Shown in pieces: positions 53,815 to 63,028 of a stretch of 64,000 nt of DNA. A program made the position numbers and the translations under genes. Source of the stretch: Sympetrum striolatum (taxonomy: Eukaryota; Arthropoda; Insecta; Odonata; Libellulidae). How positions within the stretch are numbered: position 1 is the stretch's first letter; each line of letters starts with the position of its first letter. The stretch lies in NCBI GenBank assembly GCA_947579665.1, contig OX388344.1:12580346-12644345 (forward strand), given 5' to 3'. The notes under the pieces were generated by a model, which saw only the letters and a list, made by a program, of their open reading frames with translations, was not told the DNA's origin and made no database searches.

Positions 53815-55680
53815 ATTATTCGTAACTCAAGTGCAAACCGAGGGCAAAGCATGCTCTTCGGTATGAGTATCTATTCGCTGTCAAAGCAGCGATTTGAATG
53901 TAATAGAATAATAGAAGAGCCTAGGCAATTTCTTCTCATTTTCATTGCTTTTTATGGTCGTTAATTCAATTCTCTGAAACTCAAGCTTTCGTTTGCGCGT
54001 TTCATAGATTAATCCGGTATAATGTTTTCTCTTCTTCGTTTACATTTCTTCGCTCTTTCGTACTTTGTGGACAAGGATGTGGAACGGCAGTGACCGCCGC
54101 AAAAGAAAGAAACGTATTGCGCTCTGTCATGCGTTAGGATATTAAAAGGCCTTCACATAGAGATAGATAGATTGATATAGATTTTTATTGGTGATTCATC
54201 TGCTTTGGAGTATTATTTCATAGTTGTTCTTTCTCTTGAACTGTATTCTTAAATTCATTCATACGATATCATTCTTGAATATTATGAATCTGAGCTGCAG
54301 AAATTCACAATACTTAGCATCTGTTTGAATTCATTTTCTTTTAATGTCCTACCTACTAGATTTAGCTATGGTTCATCGCTCCGTAAATCACTTTCGGTAA
54401 AATTCTTTTCAAAATCAGCGATCAATATTTTGTGAAGAGTTTCGTTATTCTCGATGTTTTGTTCCAACGACCTTGGATTCTTTCGCTTTGGTTTTCATTG
54501 TTCAAGGTGATCTATTACTTACCTCGGACGAACCAAGGAATTTAAAATAGATTTCATTGTATCCCGTAGACGATAAACATTATACTTTAATTTGATATCG
54601 GTGAATATATTGCACTGCGAAGCGTAACGTAAATCTTAATGCCAATAGCAACTCAATTGTATGCAAAAGATTTCTTGCGGCGCGGACTGGAATTAAGGGA
54701 TTCTCTCTTTTGCAAACGGAGAATATGCATTTTATCAAATAGAAAAACACGAGATTATTCACAAAACAGACCTTTTAAGGTAATTAAATTTTTCTTCCCA
54801 ATACATAAGTTTGAATCACTTTGGCAACATAGATTCTTCAATAACAAAGTCCTTCCCAAACCAGACGTCCTTTATATGTTGATAGATGCGCGGAAGTTAA
54901 TGAATGGATTATATCGATTAAATGGATTTTCACTTTCGATTTTAGAACGATGTTCCCATAGAATAAGAGAATTACAGTACAATGATTACTACTTGCAATA
55001 GTACTGATATATGATTGCAATAGTACTGATTTGTTACGCATGATATCTCAACTGAATGAACCTTCTCATATTATTCATGAAAAATAATTACAAATTCTAA
55101 TTAGGGATCCTACAGAAGGTCCCATACACACAGTTCAGAATTAATGTGTGGTCTCTATCATTATTGGGAGATTATTTTCTAATTGATTTATCTACTTTAC
55201 GTGTGTTCTTGCAAGGAGGATATTGGGCTACGGACGTCACGTATTTTCTACCAGCATAACGAGAACATGTTTACTGTAACTACACACTATCGTGTATAGA
55301 GCTTTTGAAGGTAGGAGATATTATAGAAAAATATTCCATGTTAATTCTCTTTTCTTGTATTTTAGGTGAGTGCAGCTATTAAAACTTCTGACTCAGATGT
55401 CTCTTGGTGAGTGATCAGACTTTTTCGTCACCTTTAAAGAGGCTTTATACATTTTCAAATTTCTAAAGTTTGAATCAGATGTCTGGGAAATCTTTAAATC
55501 TGCAATACTAGTTTCTCATGGATCATTGTGAGAAATATTTAGTAGTTATCTTGTGTTTTTATTTGTCAATTAAATCTTACCTATACTTTATTTAAAGACA
55601 AGTTGATAATCATGAAAGTCCAAAAATATTTCCTAGTCAATACTCTTTGCATATTTCGTAAAAACTGGAAAAAGTATTTG
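53815..55680. other. non-coding stretch, nothing recognised
   Basis: AT-rich DNA with ORFs up to 120 codons on the plus strand (54,639-55,001) that show no recognisable domain and biased composition. A short tandem duplication lies at 54,993-55,030, where TTGCAATAGTACTGAT occurs twice 22 bp apart. No RNA gene was seen. Confidence 0.4.
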
Positions 55681-55681
55681 G

Positions 55682-56085
55682 TGGCTGTAGTGTAGAGCTA
55701 AGTGCCTATATGTGTACTAACTACATGCTCCGTGGGGGAAGAGGGAATAATGCCTTATTCCTTTCGACCCTAGCTGAGAGGCCTACGGATGCAGGCATCT
55801 CTTCCAGGGTCCTTTCTTTCACCTTCTTCTGCTGGGGGGAGCTAACTTAGCCCTCTCTTCTCTCCAGTTCGATCTTTCTTGTCTATGAGGTCGTATCCCG
55901 CGGTTAACCAGCGATAGGTGGTAAAGAGGGTGTTCCTAGGCATGGGAATGAACCTCATGGCAGGCCACCTAGACCTGGCCGGTTCCACTCCTTAGGGCGT
56001 TAGGTTTACCCTCCAAATCCTCCCTTCCCTCCCTCATCGGCTGATCATAAGGATCACCTCCGAGAACGTCTACGAATCCAGGAGT
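55682..56085. repeat. GC-richer island, probable inserted repeat
   Basis: The segment from GTGGCTGTAGTGTAGAGC to about GAATCCAGGAG is clearly richer in G+C than the DNA on either side, with blocks such as CTCCGTGGGGGAAGAGGG, GCTGGGGGGAGC and CCTGGCCGG and pyrimidine-rich tracts. It has no long ORF. The first bases loosely resemble a tRNA-type A box. An inserted repeat is the simplest reading, but I cannot name a family and saw no target-site duplication. Confidence 0.45.
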
Positions 56086-56089
56086 AAGT

Positions 56090-57310
56090 GTGGGCAATTA
56101 ATAGTAATGAGGATTCAGGTAAATGTAAGACTACAAAAGAAACTAGGAGGAACATTAACAGTGCATTACGAAAAACCAATTATTTACAGATTTATAGTAT
56201 TCAATTTTGGAAACGAAAAAGATTTACATGTATGAGAAGCATTATTCATAGCTACGCTACACTATACAAATAGATACAATACACATTCCTATTTCTAAAT
56301 ATAATTCTATAGCGTCCTAATTACAAAAAGCTGTCAATCACTCTATTTTGATGCAAACAGAGGTATACATTCGGAGAACATAATTATTAGTATAAAATTA
56401 TCCAACATAACGTTCGGTATAGCCAGATGATAGTCATAGATTTTGGTATATTTTACGATGCCTTCGATATCTTCTTTTACTGTAAAGATTTATCATTCAA
56501 TGAGATTGGGATTTCACCTTGCGAGAAACACTAGAGGTACGGACTTTTTCCTAAGATCATTGTTAAAACAATATGGTTGTACAATTCATCTCTCTAGGAA
56601 TAGGTTCTTGAAGAAGGAATGACAGGAACGAAAAAATCCTAAGGGAGACCTTCATATAGTTATCGATATATTTTTGCATCAGTTGTAGTTTCTTTAAACT
56701 TTCTTATTCATCAACCTTAATATCTCTATCGATGGATAAACATTCATTTCTTAGATATTATCAAAAGGCGTAATATTCTCCTTTAGCTAGAATTCTTTTA
56801 GAAAACGTAAGTTTTGTTATTTCCTGTATGTTTGTTTTAGGAGTTTAAAAAAACGTTGATTGGCCAAGATCATGCAGGAAGATAACTCGTCATAAGATCA
56901 TTTTGTGTGACCTTTGCTGGCATGGGGAAGTGAAATTGAAAACGTTTCTATTTCTTCCAAATATTTCAAAATAATCGTAAAATATAAAATAAGTACGCGG
57001 TAAGGCATTTCTGATAACATTTGGAGGATAAAATTGAATTGTGAATCCTTTAAAAGAAATTGAGAAGGTAAAATCGTATTTGCATTGAACGGTATATATT
57101 TAATTGTATTTAATATTTCAAATAAAAAAGATTTGGCGGAATTTCAAAACAGGATTCTTTTAAAATATAAATAATGGTTGCGAAAAATATACTAATGTCA
57201 TTTGCATGATATATAATTATTTATAAATAGTAACCAGGTTCTATTTATTCTAAGCCAATTGTTTGAATGCGCATCGTATTTCGCATTCTCTTGATGGATT
57301 TAAGCGCATA
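56090..57310. other. AT-rich non-coding stretch
   Basis: Low-GC sequence with many stops in all frames. No coding exon, RNA gene or repeat was recognised. Confidence 0.4.
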
Positions 57311-57317
57311 AACGTTA

Positions 57318-57390
57318 AGTAATATCATTCTTATGTACTTAGTTCATGTTTAGTTCAAGTTAACGTAATATCATTCGGAAGTGAATGACT
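57318..57390 (+). repeat. isolated degenerate relic of the satellite monomer
   Basis: AGTAATATCATTCTTAT at 57,318 matches the monomer form AGTAATAGCATTCTTAT at 16 of 17 bases. It is followed directly by GTACTTAGTT, which in the monomer comes after a 6-base CCATTT missing here, and then by TAGTTC (monomer GAGTTC). About 15 bases later TATCATTCGGAAGT resembles monomer CGTCATGGCTTCGGAAGT with a 4-base gap, after loss of roughly 70 bp. Order and strand agree with the monomer, which argues against chance. Confidence 0.5.
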
Positions 57391-57399
57391 GAAAAGTAG

Positions 57400-58215
57400 G
57401 AAATTTGATATCTTTAGCCTCTCCTTACGTTGTGATATTCCGGTTTAGAGTGAAGGAAATGAAGTTTAAAAAGGTTCATCACAACCCAATCCAAATTCGG
57501 ATCAATGGAACATCAAATACCTTTGAGAGAAATTCACTTACAATAAGATGAGAACGTTAACCCGATCATAATCGAGCTAATTGAGCAATACTTCTATACG
57601 AGTACATGAATGTTTTTGATTAAGTTGCGTCCCAAGAAGTTACATCGAAAGATGCGTTGATGAAGTACATTACCTCAAAATTTAAATAGAAATATTGAGT
57701 CCGAACTTTTTTTTCATATTAGAGAGTAATTCATGTTTTAACTCTATGATTAAACAAGCGGCGCTTACTGCATTAATTGATAAGTCAATCGCTTCCTCTA
57801 GTAGGGACTCCTTAATACGTAATTAAACGTGCCTAAACATGAATTATTGGTAGGAAATACATCAACCGTTGAATTGATAAGAGTATTTAAATCTAATTAT
57901 CCTCAGTAAGGTAAAATAGGTAATCATTCACTCCGATAGCTTACCAGTCTCTAGCTTCTAGGTTAGGCTGAATGGATTCTATCCAGCGATTAATTTATTT
58001 CCATTCCATTCGTGAATCCCTGACTCATGCGATTCGGTCGAGTCTCAGGTTTACTTTTCCGTACAGTCAACAGGGTTGAGTATGACTAACGAGATATATC
58101 GGGTTTTCAAATTAAATCTCCCGCTTTCATCAGGTTAGTCGAAATACTATTTTTGTTAATTTTGGTTTGAAGAAGTTACGGTAGAGATTGAAAATAGGAT
58201 AGAAAATTTAAATCG
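57400..58215. other. AT-rich non-coding stretch
   Basis: No ORF with recognisable content, no RNA gene and no repeat was seen in this interval. Confidence 0.4.
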
Positions 58216-58260
58216 AAGTAAATCTATGCTGAAAGATCTTATGCTTTCCCGGTGAATGCT

Positions 58261-58325
58261 GCTCAGGAACTTTTCTTGGGTTCTCAACCTTGACCCGGTT
58301 GAGAACCCAAGAAAAGTTCCTGAGC
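58261..58325. repeat. perfect 29-bp inverted repeat with 7-base loop
   Basis: The left arm 58,261-58,289 (begins GCTCAGGAAC, ends TTCTCAACC) is exactly reverse-complemented at 58,297-58,325 (begins GGTTGAGAAC, ends TTCCTGAGC). The loop is TTGACCC. The 12-mer AAATCTATGCTG is found both 43 bp before the hairpin (58,219) and immediately after it (58,326). A perfect palindrome in otherwise diverged non-coding DNA points to a recent event, for example template switching, or to a structured RNA. No homopolymer tract typical of a terminator follows. Confidence 0.95.
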
Positions 58326-58669
58326 AAATCTATGCTGCTGGCAGATTTGACCGAGACCAAGCCTGCAGTTGCTGACCGCATAACAGAAACATCCTGAATA
58401 CCTCAGCGTTATTTAAATTTGTTTTGGCTTATTAGATAAGGAAAAAGTAGATTTCTTTAGCATGTCTGATATATTCATAAACCTGAGCAAAGCTGCCTTG
58501 GCCTCTCGGTATGAGAGTTTTTTTATAGCTATATCTTATTACGAGTAAAATGTAGCTTGCATACTGCAAGCAGATCGACAACACTAATTTCATATCGGCA
58601 TCATATCGGGACGGTCCTCAAAAGAAAAAAGAGTATTGAAAATATTCTTAAAATTCGCTTCAATTTAAT

Positions 58670-59165
58670 CGTCTGGCATCGAACCCGGGTCTTTCTGGTG
58701 AACTTATTATGCAGCACATCAGAAGATCACCTTCTCTAACTACGTGTTAAAATTCAAGCAGAAATATTGGCTGCAACAGCCTCAAACGAAGTCCTAATTT
58801 TCACGAATGTTAATGGCTCTCTGGATTCGAACCAATGATGATCTAGGAGTTCTAAAATATGTTTTTGAAATGTATTTATGAGCTCTATATATATGCCGAA
58901 TTTCAAGTTTTAATATTATTTGGAAAGGGTTCAAAATAATTCTTAAAAATCGGATCAGTGACTGATTGTAGAGACGCCTGGTGTCGAACCCAGTACATAT
59001 TGGCAGCTGTGAATGCACAGAATGACTTGTTAGGACTTGATCTAATTTCATACAAAGTTGGAAGACGATATCATAGCGGAAAGTACCTAAAATTTGATTC
59101 CGTTATCCCCATAAGAAATGCATTGTGGAGTGCAAATGGCCATCTGGGATCGAACCAAGGACCAT
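58670..59165 (-). repeat. cluster of four tRNA-type B-box motifs, SINE-like units
   Basis: On the minus strand GGTTCGATGCC (about 58,675-58,686), GGTTCGAATCC (about 58,823-58,833), GGTTCGACACC (about 58,979-58,990) and GGTTCGATCCC (about 59,146-59,156) occur at spacings of roughly 145-165 bp. All are close to the polymerase III B-box consensus GGTTCGANNCC. The flanks of the first and third are also alike (ATTCTTAAAATTCG and ATTCTTAAAAATCG on the plus strand). This suggests tandem or nested tRNA-derived SINE fragments. No complete A-box partner was convincingly placed. Confidence 0.5.
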
Positions 59166-59229
59166 CAGCGAATACGGGAAATTTGATTGTGAAATATATT
59201 TATAAGTCAAAAATGCATACATACGTATA

Positions 59230-59530
59230 GGCATAAGGTAACTATACTCTAGTTACTATACTAGTTACTCTTTGCATATAGGTATTTATGTCCATGGCAA
59301 GCTTTATTTTGGCACTTGGTATAGTTTAAAACTTCATTTTTTAAGTTTTAAGACTTAAAAAAATAGTCAATTGAACACAAACTTTCCACATTATGCACTG
59401 GTAAGTTCAAGTCTTATTAGTAATGTGTTATTCTTTAGAATGAAATTACACAGGCCTGCAATGAAAAAAAAAACAAGCAAAGTAAAAACTGATTCTTATG
59501 TGTTTTGATGTGCTGATTTCAGAAAAAATA
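59230..59530. other. AT-rich non-coding stretch
   Basis: It holds a small local duplication (CTATACTCTAGTTACTATAC region at 59,243-59,271) and an A-run at 59,464-59,474. Nothing else was recognised. Confidence 0.4.
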
Positions 59531-59536
59531 GTGAAA

Positions 59537-59898
59537 AAAGTCCATCACATCACGTTTTCTTGTAATTTTCAATTACAATTCCTCGGATTCAGAAATAGCA
59601 GAAACCCAGGAATCAGATTCCGAGTACCAGCCTTCTAGCAGCGATCCAGATCCAGCGATAGCATGGGACAGTGTCACTTCAAACACTATTTCCAACTGTT
59701 GGAGATCAGGTGGTTTTGGAGACACATCAATTATAGAGACAGAGGAGTTAGTGGAGGTTCCCACACTACAGGACCTCCTTAGTAAAGAAATGGCACAACT
59801 AAATCAGTACATTCCAGATGCATCCTCTCGTGCTGTGTCATATGTCAAGTGTGACTCTCACAAAATCACTTGTGCAAACTTTGATACTTCTCTTGGTT
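59537..59898 (+). pseudogene. transposon-like protein fragment, acidic N-terminal part
   Basis: One plus-strand frame is open from just after a TGA near 59,534 to a TAG near 59,900. It encodes an acidic serine-rich segment (SSDSEIAETQESDSEYQP) and then EVPTLQDLLSKEMAQLN and SYVKCDSHKITC. The last codons overlap a donor-like CTTG/GTTAGT, so the segment could be an exon joined to the one at 60.38 kb. There is no initiating Met at its start. I do not recognise a named domain; composition resembles the N-terminal part of transposon-encoded or transposon-derived proteins. A minus-strand ORF over the same bases is its shadow. Confidence 0.35.
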
Positions 59899-59904
59899 AG
59901 TGCT

Positions 59905-60375
59905 GAATAAATTCTCTATGCAACCATTTCTATTATTGTTTAGTAAATTACTTTTATTCCTGCACATCCAATTTATACAGGGGGTTGAAGTGGACCTAAT
60001 TTTCCGAAAAATGCCGTTCATAGATTTTTTGCAAAATTCTTAGTCAAAACCGCAAGCACCATTAACGAATAGGTAGCCTTTAGTGTATGGCGCCAGCTGT
60101 CAAATCCTAAATATCGAGCCTAAGTATCACTGGTATGACGTCTCGTAAGAATCTGCTCACTGATATTACCAAAGCTTTATTTTATATTTTCAAAGTTCAA
60201 CTGTGTTCTTCCTTAATACGCGGTTCATTGTATGATAAGTTAAATAATTAAAAATTGTAGTTGTTTCTTCAGTTTTCTGTTTAGATCATAATTTTATAAA
60301 CTGACTTTCTCTTGTTTTATTTAAGAGAAGATCATGTACAACTTCATTTCAGTCAGAAGCAAGTCATGATTCGAT
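59905..60375. other. non-coding interval between the two transposon-like fragments
   Basis: No ORF was recognised. If the flanking fragments are exons of one former gene this is its intron; the left side has a donor-like GTTAGT and the right side is pyrimidine-rich (TTTTCTCCTCGATTGTCC) but lacks an obvious AG in the right place. Confidence 0.3.
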
Positions 60376-60377
60376 CA

Positions 60378-60641
60378 TCTTAAAATGATGACAGTTTTCT
60401 CCTCGATTGTCCTACTATGTGGTCAAATAATGCTTCATTTAAAGAAGCCAGAAAGGAGGTTTCAATGCTGAAGACAGTGAATGATACAGCTGAAAGAGCG
60501 GTCGAGTTGATGCAAGACTTTCATGGTTTAATCACTGTTGAGGAGGAACAAAAGCAATTTTTATTATGTTGCGTACAAGAACACCGGAAGATTTATTCTG
60601 ACTGCAAAATACAAAATTTAAAAAGAAAATTTCAAGAGTAA
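60378..60641 (+). pseudogene. fragment of an arthropod transposon-like protein, C-terminal part
   Basis: The frame opens after a TAA near 60,380 and reads FLLDCPTMWSNNASFKEARK, then VNDTAERAVELMQDF, then EEEQKQFLLCCVQEHRK, ending with a stop at 60,639. From memory, the order P-x-x-W, then VNDTAERxVxLxQ, then E-x-Q-x-QFLLxxVxxHR is shared by a family of uncharacterised proteins that recurs in many arthropod genomes, probably spread by mobile elements. No database check was possible. It lies in what should be an intron of the downstream BICD-related gene, on the same strand. Confidence 0.45.
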
Positions 60642-60746
60642 TTATTTTACATGTTAGATAGTAAACATACACAATTTGGGTATATTGCTGTTTTATTTAC
60701 TAAGTAAACATTAAGTTCAGGAATCCTTCCATACTAAATCAGCATA

Positions 60747-60903
60747 AATTTTAATTTCTCATCTTTGGCATCGAGTCGGCATGGGTTACCATAACTCAAT
60801 CTCAATAATATTTATTATGTTAGTTATGAAGGCCAAACAGAAAAGAAAAATAGGGTATGCGTATTCTAAGTTGCAAAACTAAGAAAATAAATTCCTATTA
60901 AGC
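60747..60903 (+). repeat. direct repeat of about 150 bp, copy 1
   Basis: AAATTTTAATTTCTC, then TTTGGCA, GAGTCGGC, GTTACCA, CAATAATATTTATT, GAGGCCAAA-like AAGGCCAAACAGAAA, GGGTATGCGTA, and a final AAATTCCTATTA are found again in the same order about 342 bp downstream. Eye-estimated identity is around 70%. The function is unknown; it could be part of a non-autonomous transposon. Confidence 0.75.
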
Positions 60904-61088
60904 CAGATAGGTGTGAGGCATGGTGGCCTAACATCTATATTCAGTTGCTATTTTTTATAAACAAAAGCCCATTGGGTTAAACAGCCAGACATGTGCCCAC
61001 TATTTTTAAGCAAAGAACATGCCCTGAAAGATTCGTGAGAATCGGTTAGTTAATTACCCATTAACCTGGTGTCCCCCTTGTCTGTTCA

Positions 61089-61245
61089 AATTTTCATTTC
61101 TCGAAATTGTTTGGCAACAAGTCGGCTCTGTTACCACAATCCAATCGCAATAATATTTATTGGGTAAGTTTTATGAGGCCAAATAGAAAGTAATTAGAGG
61201 GTATGTGTAATTGATTTTGCAAAAAATTTTTTTTCCATTACTTCT
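61089..61245 (+). repeat. direct repeat of about 150 bp, copy 2
   Basis: AAATTTTCATTTCTC, TTTGGCA, AAGTCGGC, GTTACCA, CAATAATATTTATT, GAGGCCAAATAGAAA, GGGTATGTGTA and TTTTCCATTA match copy 1 in order. The 185 bp between the copies (60,904-61,088) are not repeated elsewhere in the window as far as I could see. Confidence 0.75.
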
Positions 61246-61365
61246 TGGGGCACCCTAATAAGGAGCACCAAAAGTGGACCATAATATAGTAGAAACTTAC
61301 TCTATTATTTTGAGTGATTGAACCCGGTGAACCATGAGCTAATCCATTGGTAGGGCATAGAGGGC

Positions 61366-61440
61366 TCCTGAATAGCTTAGTGTGTAGGGCATTTCCCTTT
61401 GGTGATAGTGGTCCCAGGTTTCATTCCTAGTGAGGACCCA
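61366..61440 (+). repeat. tRNA-like SINE head or decayed tRNA
   Basis: CTCCTGAATAGCTTAGTGTGTAGG... has an A-box-like TAGCTTAGTGTGTAGG, and about 35 bases on lies GGTTTCATTCC, a near match to the B box GGTTCNANNCC, inside CCCAGGTTTCATTCCTAG. Spacing is that of a tRNA gene. The arms do not form a clean cloverleaf, so a SINE head is more likely than a working tRNA. A second TAGGGCAT stands 35 bp upstream, hinting at a partial duplication. Confidence 0.5.
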
Positions 61441-62020
61441 TATTGACTTCTGCTGTCAAAGAACTTTTTAAACTGATATCATAGTGGCCCTTGTCAGAAA
61501 AACAACATGTAGCATATTTAAAACTAAAGCCTAAAGGGAAAAATATGGGATTGGTAGTATTTCATCATGGTCATGTTTGTCTTACAGGGTTCCCTTGTGA
61601 TAATGTACTGGATGTAATTCTCTTATTTTATGAACATTCTCAGATTGGCCAAAGTAGCTGTGGGGTTGCATAATATAAATTGAATCTTCCTCAAGTTCAC
61701 TCTTTCCGAATTTATCAAGCAATCACGACCTTGCTACTAATCTGATCTCTTTAAAGGATTCTTGACCTCCATATAAAATACAGTTCTATTTTCTACTTTG
61801 GTTCTCCACAAAGAATGAGCTACTATTTCCAACTTTATCACCAGATTGAATTGTTTCAATTCCTTCATAGTCGAATTTCTACTCATGTTATAGATTAAAT
61901 ATTTCAGACAACTAAAAGATAGGGTATAAAATTAGTGGTAGTGGATAACATTGATAAAGAGTGAATCCTCAAAATTAAAATCCTTCTTCCTAATATGGTT
62001 TCCATAATGTCCATTTTCAG

Positions 62021-62278
62021 TTAAGTGTGTGTGTAGCTCAGCTGCGTGCTGTTCAAGAGGAGCGAGATGTGGCCAGATCAGAACCAGATAGTAGTGAGAA
62101 TGCAAAAGAAGAATCAGTTGCTAAGGCATGGGAAATGAGAGACAAAGCTCTCGCTAGAAAGAATGCTGCAGAAGTGGAACTAGCAATAACAAGAATAGAT
62201 CTTCTGCAGATCAATTCACAGCTGATTGAGGCTATTCAGCAAAAGGTTGAGCTTAGTCAGCAGTTGGAACAGTGGCAG
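62021..62278 (+). CDS. Bicdr: BICD family-like cargo adaptor, penultimate coding exon
   Basis: The exon is bordered by an acceptor (CCATTTTCAG, ending 62,020) and a donor (CAG/GTAAGT, GT at 62,279). Read in frame from 62,021 it is exactly 86 codons and ends in phase 0. The product is almost wholly predicted coiled coil, beginning VCVAQLRAVQEERDVA and ending with IEAIQQKVELSQQLEQWQ. That last motif is what I recognise from the C-terminal coiled coil of BICD-related (BICDR/BICDL) adaptors, which link dynein-dynactin to Rab-bearing vesicles in the cytoplasm. The upstream exons are not in the part of the window I could resolve, so the gene is partial here. The symbol is by resemblance to the insect gene and was not checked by alignment; another coiled-coil adaptor is the main alternative. 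Confidence 0.7.
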
Positions 62279-62839
62279 GTAAGTTATCTGGCGTAACATC
62301 ATAACTTTCCATTTGGCATAAAAATTATTGCACTTATGTATCAACAGCGATAAAGAGAATCACTTCCTTCAGTCTCTGCCATTGAGATAACTGGATTTTG
62401 TACCACCCATTTTCAAGACTCTTCCTCTATACTCACCTTCTTCAAAGAAGATTTAAAACCGACACAGTATTCAAATCAAGGTGTAATTAAATCCTCTTAT
62501 CACTTATGCATCATTTGCCTAAAATATTTTTCTCTTGTTGTTGAGAAATAAGTCAATTACTCCTCTAAATCCCTTCTAAAAGATCATTGAATGAATCAAA
62601 TAGATTTTATAAATCTCATAAAAATTTAGCTAAGATACAAAGTTGTAAATTTTATACACCTTTGGATTAAATAAATTAATGAAGCTAACTCAACCTTGTA
62701 GATAAGGCCTCCCTATCTTGTAGTGTTAATGTATTATCAGTGAATTTGTAGAACATAAAATCAATTTTCTCCCATGAAATTAACTTTGTTTATGCACATT
62801 CATAAATATTTAGGAATTGAATCCTTATTAACTTTGCAG
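62279..62839 (+). other. intron between the last two coding exons
   Basis: The 561-bp interval starts GTAAGT and ends TTTGCAG, and it joins two phase-0 exons that continue the same coiled coil (EQWQ then MDMHHLL). AT-rich, with no other feature seen. Confidence 0.85.
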
Positions 62840-63028
62840 ATGGACATGCACCATTTACTTGATGAACAAATGAAAAAGAAGCTGACAACACAGGAGCAGA
62901 GGCATCGACAACGGCAACTACAGTCACAACAGAACCACAGAAGGAAGTCATCGAGAGGCCAAGAAAATGATGGCTGTGCCACTGATAAGAGACAAAATTC
63001 TCGATTCTTTGGTTTCTTTAACAGATAA
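62840..63028 (+). CDS. Bicdr: BICD family-like cargo adaptor, last coding exon
   Basis: The exon begins after TTTGCAG and encodes 62 residues before TAA at 63,026. It continues the coiled coil as MDMHHLLDEQMKKKL, then becomes rich in Gln, Arg and His (QRHRQRQLQSQQNHRRK), then polar and basic, and ends with the aromatic SRFFGFFNR. In the BICD-related family the motif QLExWQxDMH followed by a basic low-complexity tail marks the C terminus, which agrees with this being the end of the protein. The ATG at 62,840 is an internal codon, not a start. The minus-strand ORF over these bases is a shadow. Confidence 0.72.
   Translation: MDMHHLLDEQMKKKLTTQEQRHRQRQLQSQQNHRRKSSRGQENDGCATDKRQNSRFFGFFNR

Noticed and set aside
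54639..55001. 120-codon plus-strand ORF, the longest outside the array
   Set aside because: Arg, Leu and Phe-rich translation with no domain, overlapped by minus-strand ORFs of similar quality; length is unremarkable for this much non-coding sequence.
61491..61673. 60-codon plus-strand ORF upstream of the BICD-related exons
   Set aside because: No coiled-coil character, no splice border in frame and no family resemblance, so not treated as another exon of that gene.
62800..62982. Cysteine-rich minus-strand ORF
   Set aside because: It is the antisense reading of the Gln/Arg-rich tail of the BICD-related last exon.
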